Notes under the pieces: model-generated
What the model was told of the DNA's origin: nothing
Databases searched by the model: none
What the model saw: the letters and a program-made list of their open reading frames with translations, nothing else
Shown: piece after piece, positions 27,281 through 33,283 of the stretch
Layout: the number at the start of each line of letters is the position of its first letter
How positions within the stretch are numbered: position 1 is the stretch's first letter
Position numbers and translations under genes: made by a program
Origin: Neosynechococcus sphagnicola sy1
Lineage (GTDB): Bacteria > Cyanobacteriota > Cyanobacteriia > Neosynechococcales > Neosynechococcaceae
NCBI RefSeq assembly: GCF_000775285.1
Contig: NZ_JJML01000013.1
Span: 1-33,283 of the forward strand
DNA length: 33,283 nucleotides
Direction of reading: 5' to 3'

Positions 27281-29454
27281 CTATTTAATGAACAACATTT
27301 CCTGATAAGTGGGTAAGGGCCAGAGGTCATCAGCCACTTCACCTTCAAGGGCATCTGCGTATTCACGCACGCCATCCATTAACGGACGCACTGTTTTTGC
27401 TAGATACTGCATGTGGTCTTCAGGGGTAGCAAAATCGTGCTTGCTCAATGCCAGGCTTAACTTGCTCACCAAGTCCATCATCGATTGAGTTAGAGAAGCG
27501 ACCTTTTTGAGACTTTCGTCTTCAAACTCAACCCCAATTTCCTTGAGACCGGCAATGGTGCTAGAAAGGTCAGACAAGTATCGAGTGGCGGCAGGGTAAA
27601 TGGCTGTTTTTGCCATGCTCACCACCAGTTTTGCCTCGACTTCAATCGAAAGAATGTACTGTTCTGAGTAGGTTTCAAACCGACTGGCCAACTCAACCGG
27701 AGATAGAACTCCCATCTTCTGGAACAGTTCTTCAATGTACGGTTCCTTCAAAACGGGCAATGCATCTGCGGTGGTATGCAGGTTGGCTAATCCCCGCTCC
27801 TCAGCCATTTTGTGCCATTCTTCCGAATACCCGTTGCCGTTGAAGACCACCGCACCATGCTCATCCATGACCTCCTTGAGGACGGTATGAATGGCAGTAT
27901 TCAACTCTGTTCCTTTTTCCAGAGCAGTTTCCAACTTGTCGGCCATCCAGTTTAAGGAGTCTGCCAGGATGGTATTCATCGCCACCAAGGGGCCGGCCAC
28001 GGATTGGCCTGAGCCAACAGCACGAAACTCAAATCGATTCCCCGTAAAGGCAAAGGGGGAGGTGCGGTTGCGATCGCCGGGATCTTTGGGCAACAGTGGC
28101 AGGGTATCCACCCCAATATTCATCACCCCCCTGCTCTTGGAACCCTTGACCTCACCCTTGCTAATTTGCTCAAATACATCTTCTAATTGCGATCCCAGGT
28201 AGACCGAAATAATTGCTGGGGGGGGCTTCATTGGCACCCAGGCGGTGGTCATTACTCGCCGTTGCTACGACGGAACGCAACAGCGGTCCATACTTGTGAA
28301 CACCGCGAATTACCGCACCACAGAACACCAAAAATTGGGCGTTGGAGTGGGGTGTATCTCCCGGATCTAGCAAGTTGCCCTGGGTGGCATTGCCCACCGA
28401 CCAGTTGACGTGCTTCCCTGAGCCGTTAATCCCAGCAAAGGGTTTTTCATGGAGCAAGCAGACAAAGCCATGCTTCTTGGCCGTGTTGCGCAAAATCGTC
28501 ATCAGCAATTGTTGATGGTCCGTGGCCACGTTTGCCGCTTCAAAAAAGGGCGCAATTTCAAACTGACCCGGAGCCACTTCATTGTGTCTGGTCTTGGCAG
28601 GAATCCCGAGCCGATATAACCGCTCTTCCACATCCTGCATGTACACCTGAACGCGCTCAGGAATCGCCCCAAAATAATGGTCATCAAACTGTTGACCTTT
28701 AGGAGACGGTTTTCCAAATAGGGTTCTGCCTGCCAATAACAAATCGGGGCGACAGTTGGCAAAATTGGCATCGATCAAAAAGTATTCCTGTTCGGCACCA
28801 CAACTAGAGTTGACCGTGGCAACTTCAGTGTTTCCGAGGAGCTTCAAGACCTTCGTGGCCGCTTTGTTCATGGCGGCATTGGAACGCAATAGCGGTGTTT
28901 TTTTATCGAGGGCTTCCCCAGTCCAGGAGACAAAAACCGTGGGGATGCAGAGGGTGGCCCCATTGTCGGTTTCCATGACAAAGGCGGGACTGGTAACATC
29001 CCAGGCAGTATAGCCACGAGCCTCAAAGGTGGAGCGAATGCCGCCACTGGGGAACGAGGAACCATCTGGTTCCCCCTGAACCAGGACTTTGCCTGCGAAT
29101 TCCGAGATTACCGAGCCATCGCTTTGTACCGATACAAAACCATCGTGCTTTTCGGCGGTGGCATTGGTCAGAGGATAGAAAACGTGAGCGTAATAAAGTG
29201 CACCTTTAGCAATAGCCCAGTCTTTCATTGCCACGGCAACCACGTCAGCAACAGAGCTATCCAGCTGTTCCCCAGATTGAATGGGTTTTTTTCAGAGACC
29301 TGAAGATGCTTTTGGGCAGGCTCTCTTGCATTTTACTCAGCGTAAATACATCTGTGGCCCACAGATCTTCCAATCGTTTGGGAGCTTTCGGTGGCATCGG
29401 CTCTCGATTGGTAATCTGATAAATTGCTTGAGCGCGCGACTCATTTCCACTCAC
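27281..29454 (-). CDS. glnN: Glutamine synthetase type III (two frameshifts)
   Basis: ATP-dependent synthesis of glutamine from glutamate and ammonia; GSIII is the large hexameric/dodecameric form many cyanobacteria induce under nitrogen limitation. Repaired length is 723 residues, the normal GSIII size and far above GSI (~470). Signatures: [13 protein letters not shown] near residue 90, [15 protein letters not shown] near 215, [18 protein letters not shown] near 290, [15 protein letters not shown] near 343, [19 protein letters not shown] near 460, and [11 protein letters not shown] near 540. The frame breaks in T7 at 29285-29291 and in G8 at 28208-28215 (plus-strand bases). Removing one base each gives [15 protein letters not shown] and [14 protein letters not shown]. 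The start is GTG 29454 with AGAGGA seven bases upstream. An NtcA-like site and -10 box precede it and a strong terminator follows, so it is a single-gene unit. Confidence 0.95.
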
Positions 29455-29461
29455 AGAAATT

Positions 29462-29467
29462 TCCTCT
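29462..29467 (-). promoter_or_regulatory. Ribosome binding site of glnN
   Basis: AGAGGA on the minus strand, seven bases before the GTG at 29454. It supports this non-ATG start. Confidence 0.65.
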
Positions 29468-29487
29468 TCGAGTACATAGGTCTGCCG

Positions 29488-29529
29488 ATGATACTGAAAA
29501 CAGAGACTTTAAACAGGTAGAAAAGATAC
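29488..29529 (-). promoter_or_regulatory. Candidate NtcA-activated promoter of glnN
   Basis: On the minus strand GTA (29529-29527), seven bases, TAC (29519-29517), then 23 bases, then TATCAT (29493-29488), which fits TAN3T. NtcA-activated promoters have GTA-N8-TAC about 22 bases before TAN3T, so the layout matches except for one missing base in the spacer. A start site near 29481 would leave a short leader containing the AGAGGA site. Confidence 0.55.
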
Positions 29530-29910
29530 CAATTTAAAGTTCTGGGTATGTATGGCAGGGGAGTTTAGCGGTCAAGGCCTCCTCCGTAATTCAATCCAAG
29601 CCAAGTATAAAGACTCACTGCAAAGGTGAATTTGGATTAAATCAGTTTTTCTCAGAAAGTGTTGCTAGGGCGCTGAACCTGCCCTCCATGGTTCAGCATT
29701 CCTCGCTGAGTCACCTCAATCCGGCAGCAGATGTTGTGCTTAAGTACCTGCCGTGAAGCTTATCTCATAGGGATCACAGCCTTACAAGGGCAAAGTCATG
29801 TACTCAACCTTTAAATTTGGGGTTGACTGATTGGCTCGCAGCTAGGGGGGCTGGAAAGCTCTCTAGCATCAGCAGCTTAGGGATACCTGGCAGGTTCTCC
29901 CTTATACTAG
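29530..29910. other. Intergenic stretch between the glnN promoter and the phosphatase gene
   Basis: No convincing gene. It contains an inverted repeat, GCTGAACC (29672-29679) with GGTTCAGC (29690-29697), and a TATACT -10-like box at 29903-29908 just before the annotated ATG of the next gene. No -35 match is clear. Confidence 0.4.
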
Positions 29911-31743
29911 ATGCACATCTGCGGATCGGGTTCTGAGTCGCCCTTCGATTCCATGAAGGTTCATCCCCAACGACAAACCCCATCAGTTAACTTGGGGCAT
30001 TGCCACCTCTGGAAGCAAGTTGGCGCTGCGATCGCCTACTATGCTGCTGCTCAGTTTTCCATTGCCTTTGCGACGCTCCCAGATGCGGCTTCTACGCCGA
30101 TTTGGATCGCCTCTGGGGTGGCGGTGGGTGTCATGTTGCTGTGGGGATATACCCTCTGGGTGGGGATCTTCGTCAGTATTTTTGTTCTTGAATTTACTTT
30201 ATTTAAGGGGTGGACAGGGTCAGGATTGTTTTTGACCCTAGCCGTCACGGCTATCACCACTTTTGGCAAGGTGTTGGCCGTCTACTGGACACAAAAACTA
30301 ACGGACGGTCGCCACATTTTAGACCGTTCCCAGGATGTGCTGCGGTTTGTGGTTGTCGGAAGTTGCTTCAGCCATCTGCCCGTCGGGGCGATTTGTGCGG
30401 CGCTGGTCTGCGCCTTGGGCAAAGCACCCTGGTCAGCTTACCCAACGGTGATGTTGAATTGGTGGCTAGGGGATGCCTTTGGAATTTTAATCTTGGCACC
30501 ACTGATCGTGGCTTGGGGCAGAGATGCCGCCCAGTGTCTGCATCTCCTCAAACGGCGATCGCTGGAAGGGGTCATCCTAGTGTTGTTGGTCTTGGCGGTG
30601 AGCGGGATTGCCTTTAGCAGCCACTATCCCCTGGAGTACATGTTGATCCCGCTGATCGTTTGGGCAGCCTTTCGCTTCCAACAGCCCGGTGCTACCTTGC
30701 TGATGGTTGCAACCTCCATTCTGGCGGTGATTGGAACGGCTCAAGGGTATGGCTCCTTTGTCAGAGACTCTCTCAATGAATCGCTGTTGCTGCTCCAGTC
30801 TTTCATTGGTGTGATTGCCCTCACCACCCTGCTGCTCTGTGCGGTGTTGAGTGAAAATGAGCAGGTCAGAGCGGAGTTACGGCAGATCAATGCCACCCTG
30901 GAACATCGAGTCCATGATCGCACCCTACAACTGGCTGCCGCTCATGATCAAATCCTGGCACTGAATGAAAAACTGAAGGCTGAAAATCTCTACATGGGTG
31001 CCAAGCTCGATGTCGTCCGTCAGATCCAGCAGATGATTTTGCCGAAAGCCGATGAACTGCGGGCGATCGCCAACCTGGATATTGCGAGTTTTATAGAAGC
31101 GGCAGATGATGTCGGCGGTGACTACTATGATGTCTTTGAAACCGATGGTGTCGTCACCATTGGCATCGGCGATGTCACGGGTCACGGACTCGAAAGTGGT
31201 CTGTTAATGCTGATGACGCAGACGGCGGTGCGCACCCTGACTGAACTGCGGGAACAAGATCCCGTCAGGTTTCTAGATACCCTCAACCGCACCCTCTACA
31301 AAAATATTCGCCGCATCAATACCCACAAGAGTCTGACCCTGGCCGTACTCACCTATCTCGAGGGCAAACTGCGCATCAGTGGCCAACATGAAGAGGTAAT
31401 TGTCCTGCGGGCATCGGGGGAGGTAACGCGCATCGACACCATGGATCTGGGGTTCCCCTTGGGACTCGCCTTTGAAATCACTGATTTGATCAACAGTATT
31501 GAGATCGAGTTGCAGCCAGGGGATGGCATTGTGCTCTATACCGATGGCATCACCGAAGCCATGAACGCTTCCCGAGAGTTTTATGGACTGGAACGACTCT
31601 GTACGATGGCAAGTCGTCACTGGCAGCAGGGAGCGATCGCCGTTGAAGCAGCGGTGATTGCTGACTTGCACCTCCACATGGCGGAGCAAAAGGTGCTAGA
31701 CGACATCACACTCCTGGTAGTGAAGCGATCGCCCAGCGCTTAA
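29911..31743 (+). CDS. MASE1-domain membrane sensor with SpoIIE-type PP2C phosphatase
   Basis: About 600 residues. An N-terminal MASE1-type membrane sensor spans residues about 38-320 with eight or so helices (AIAYYAAAQFSIAFATLP, TPIWIASGVAVGVMLLWGY, VMLNWWLGDAFGILILAPLI). A coiled coil (VRAELRQINATLEHRVHDRT) leads to a SpoIIE/RsbU-type phosphatase with its metal-binding motifs: EAADDVGGDYYDVF near 397, GIGDVTGHGLESGLLMLM near 418, IVLYTDGITEAMNASREF near 543 and LDDITLLVVKR at the end. Such proteins dephosphorylate anti-sigma-factor antagonists in partner-switching pathways, here controlled by an unknown membrane signal. No partner gene is adjacent. The start may be the ATG at 29953 (MKVHPQRQTP) rather than 29911, because TATACT at 29903-29908 would put the transcript start too close to the first ATG. 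Confidence 0.88.
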   Translation: MHICGSGSESPFDSMKVHPQRQTPSVNLGHCHLWKQVGAAIAYYAAAQFSIAFATLPDAASTPIWIASGVAVGVMLLWGYTLWVGIFVSIFVLEFTLFKGWTGSGLFLTLAVTAITTFGKVLAVYWTQKLTDGRHILDRSQDVLRFVVVGSCFSHLPVGAICAALVCALGKAPWSAYPTVMLNWWLGDAFGILILAPLIVAWGRDAAQCLHLLKRRSLEGVILVLLVLAVSGIAFSSHYPLEYMLIPLIVWAAFRFQQPGATLLMVATSILAVIGTAQGYGSFVRDSLNESLLLLQSFIGVIALTTLLLCAVLSENEQVRAELRQINATLEHRVHDRTLQLAAAHDQILALNEKLKAENLYMGAKLDVVRQIQQMILPKADELRAIANLDIASFIEAADDVGGDYYDVFETDGVVTIGIGDVTGHGLESGLLMLMTQTAVRTLTELREQDPVRFLDTLNRTLYKNIRRINTHKSLTLAVLTYLEGKLRISGQHEEVIVLRASGEVTRIDTMDLGFPLGLAFEITDLINSIEIELQPGDGIVLYTDGITEAMNASREFYGLERLCTMASRHWQQGAIAVEAAVIADLHLHMAEQKVLDDITLLVVKRSPSA

Positions 31744-32017
31744 AAATCCCAGCACAGTTGCAAATACAGCTACCAATTAGTTATCCACTAGTTATCTCGC
31801 TTTAGTCTTGGGTTGGGGCAGCATTTTGAGAGCCTCTTTCAAAATTTAAGATTCCTGCACTGCGATTTTCCCAGAAGACACTGCGCCATGGGCAAAGCCT
31901 GGTCGGAGACCATCGCATCCTCCATCATCAAAAAATCAGGGTAAGATTTCAAAATTTCGTTAAGAGGCGATCATTGAAGCTCTGAGCGATCGCCCCTGAG
32001 CTATTGATGGTCGGAGT

Positions 32018-33283
32018 ATGAATGCAGTCGAAATCGAAGAAGCCGTTTCCCGGTTAGCTGAATCCCCCTTTGACCCAAAGGAGTTTCCGTTCGCGTTTCT
32101 GGAGGCGTTTGGGAATAAGGCTACGACGATCAAGCGGCTAAAAAGCAATAGCTCGAATCAATCGGATCTACCCGGCGGTGTCCTCCAGCGCAACAATATT
32201 CATTTGAAGGTGTGTGCTGAGGGGGAGGTGGGCGCGACGCTGACGGCATTGCGGGATAGCCCAGCGACGGCGCGGCAGAAGGTGAAGTTTATCCTCGCGA
32301 CCGACGGCACCAGTTTTGAGGCGGAAAACCTGGCGGATGCCGAAACCATCGCCTGTGCCTACCCCAACTTTGCCGACCACTTCGGGGTTTTTTCTGGCGT
32401 TAGCGGGCATCACGACGGTCAAGCAGATTCGGGAAAATGCCTTTGATATCAAGGCGACGGGGCGGCTGAATCGTCTCTACATCGAACTGCTGAAAGATAA
32501 CCCTGACTGGGACACGGACGATCGCCGGGAAGCGATGAACCACTTCATGGCGCGGTTGATCTTCTGCTTTTTTGCGGAGGATACGAATATTTTCCACGGC
32601 GATCGCCTGTTCACTGCCACCGTGCAGCAGATGAGCGCCAGTGATGCCTCGAATACCCATGAAGTGCTGTCGGAGATTTTTCGGGCGATGGCGACACCGC
32701 TAAAGGATCGGCCGGCAGCGGGAATTCGCAATTGGGCGAATGGGTTTCCCTATGTGAATGGGGGGCTGTTTAGCCCTCATCCTGTCCCTCATCCCCTAAC
32801 CCCTTCTCCCAAGCAGGGAGAAGGGGGATCGGACAATCTGGCTCCCCTCTCCCAGAACGAGAGAGGGGCGAGGGGTGAGAGTCTTCAGGCTGGCGAAGAG
32901 GGACAAGACGGCGAATATTGGGAAATTTCCCCTGCGCTCAGGCAAAAAATGACTGAAGTTGCCCGCCAATTTCGCAAAGAACCTACTCACAGCGAAGCGA
33001 TCCTCTGGCAAGCCCTGCGTGGACGCAAACTAGAAGGACGAAAATTCAGACGACAGCAGCCGATTGGAGCATTCATTGTTGACTTTTTCTGTGGTGCAGA
33101 ACGGCTGATCGTGGAAGTGGATGGGGCGGTGCATGACTCGCAGAAAGAGGCCGATCGACAACGGCAGGAATTGTTGGAGTCATTAGGGTTGAGAGTAGTC
33201 CGGGTATCGAGTGAGTTGGTTGCAACGAGGCTAGATGATGCATTGGCTGTCGTGCGACAAGCGTTTTCCCCTCATCCCCTAAC
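32018..33283 (+). CDS. MmeI-family DNA methyltransferase, N-terminal part, with inserted DUF559 nuclease domain (partial, frameshift)
   Basis: The N-terminus (MNAVEIEEAVSRLAESPFDP, FAFLEAFGNKATTIKRLKS, DLPGGVLQRNNIHLKV, KFILATDGTSFEAENL) and the following helical region (FDIKATGRLNRLYIELLKDN, MNHFMARLIFCFFAEDTNIF, SNTHEVLSEIFRAM, FPYVNGGLF at 32745-32771) are those of large MmeI-like class I SAM-dependent DNA methyltransferases. The frame breaks in the G4/T6 run at 32384-32393; HFGFFLALAGITTVKQI is restored by removing one G. Immediately after NGGLF the reading frame continues without a stop into a repeat-like segment and a complete DUF559 endonuclease domain, up to the window edge. The methyltransferase catalytic motifs (DPACGSG, NPPY) would come after NGGLF in relatives and are not in this window. 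No PD-(D/E)XK motif is evident to me in the native N-terminal part. Confidence 0.82.
32786..32800 (+). repeat. Left copy of 15-base direct repeat CCCTCATCCCCTAAC
   Basis: Identical to 33269-33283. A further partial copy (CCCTCATCC) lies just to its left at 32774-32782. The right copy reaches the window edge, so the true repeat may be longer. Confidence 0.85.
32800..32826. repeat. Hairpin with perfect 11-bp stem in the DUF559 element
   Basis: CCCCTTCTCCC and GGGAGAAGGGG separated by AAGCA. It resembles REP-type palindromes dispersed in cyanobacterial genomes. Confidence 0.85.
32844..32868. repeat. Second hairpin in the DUF559 element
   Basis: CCCCTCTC and GAGAGGGG separated by nine bases, 17 bp after the first hairpin. 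The sequence AGGGGTGAG after it is close to the complement of the CTCATCCCCT repeat, so a larger outer stem is possible. Confidence 0.75.
33269..33283 (+). repeat. Right copy of 15-base direct repeat CCCTCATCCCCTAAC
   Basis: Identical to 32786-32800 and located right after the DUF559 domain; cut by the window end. Confidence 0.85.

Larger units (their letters stand above)
32772..33283 (+). mobile_element. Repeat-flanked DUF559 nuclease insertion element (partial at right edge)
   Basis: A segment inserted in frame after the NGGLF codons of the methyltransferase gene. It begins with CCTCATCC-type repeats and two hairpins, then encodes a DUF559 (Vsr-like, PD-(D/E)XK) domain from about 32919: ISPALRQKMTEVARQFRKEP, SEAILWQALRGRKLEGRKFR, RQQPIGAFIVDFFCGAERLI, VEVDGAVHDSQKEADRQRQE, LRVVRVSSELV. 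The 15-base sequence CCCTCATCCCCTAAC occurs at 32786-32800 and again at 33269-33283, bracketing the domain as a direct repeat. The whole is open in the host frame. It looks like a non-autonomous or homing-like repeat element that preserves the host reading frame; its mobility is inferred. Confidence 0.65.

Noticed and set aside
31889-31945. Tiny open frames on both strands before the MmeI-like gene
   Set aside because: They are under 30 codons, with no ribosome binding site and no known small-protein match.

Overview
The window comes from a cyanobacterial chromosome. The palindrome GCGATCGC (HIP1), a cyanobacterial hallmark, recurs throughout. Several gene families are typical of the group: a type III glutamine synthetase under an NtcA-like promoter, hemolysin-type calcium-binding repeat proteins, a GluR0-like ligand-gated channel and MASE1 signalling proteins. 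I cannot name the species.

Layout. (1) 1-8675, minus strand: a large RTX calcium-binding protein with an N-terminal lamin-tail domain (it runs off the left edge), a small Gly/Ala-rich secreted protein, and two tandem SPINDLY/OGT-like (GT41-type) glycosyltransferases whose genes overlap. (2) 8946-11496: a 759-residue predicted outer-membrane protein of unknown function, facing a small DUF4327-like gene. (3) 11785-17655, plus strand: UDP-N-acetylhexosamine dehydrogenase (wbpA-like), S-adenosylhomocysteine hydrolase (ahcY), a DedA membrane protein with an MsbA-like ABC exporter directly behind it, and a small disordered charged protein. (4) 18090-25102, plus strand: a tightly packed exopolysaccharide operon of sulfotransferase, GT4 glycosyltransferase, Wzx flippase, Wza-type outer-membrane export protein, Wzz-type co-polymerase and Wzy-like polymerase. 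Together these suggest export of a sulfated polysaccharide. (5) 25099-29454, minus strand: a VanY-like carboxypeptidase, a GluR0-like channel with an unusual pore loop, and glnN, which is followed by a strong intrinsic terminator. (6) 29911-31743: a MASE1-SpoIIE phosphatase. (7) 32018 to the right edge: an MmeI-family DNA methyltransferase gene interrupted, in frame, by a repeat-flanked DUF559 nuclease module.

A strong overall feature is that about ten genes, including the housekeeping genes ahcY and glnN, are broken by frameshifts. Nearly all fall in a homopolymer run, and each is repaired by removing one base (two in ahcY). The pattern points to homopolymer overcalls in the sequence rather than real pseudogenes. 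I therefore annotate these loci as single genes, give the run positions, and describe the repaired proteins.

Functionally the window is mostly about the cell surface: secreted calcium-binding and beta-barrel proteins, protein glycosyltransferases, nucleotide-sugar oxidation, lipid export and a Wzx/Wzy polysaccharide pathway. Nitrogen assimilation, signalling and a DNA-modification locus lie at the right end.
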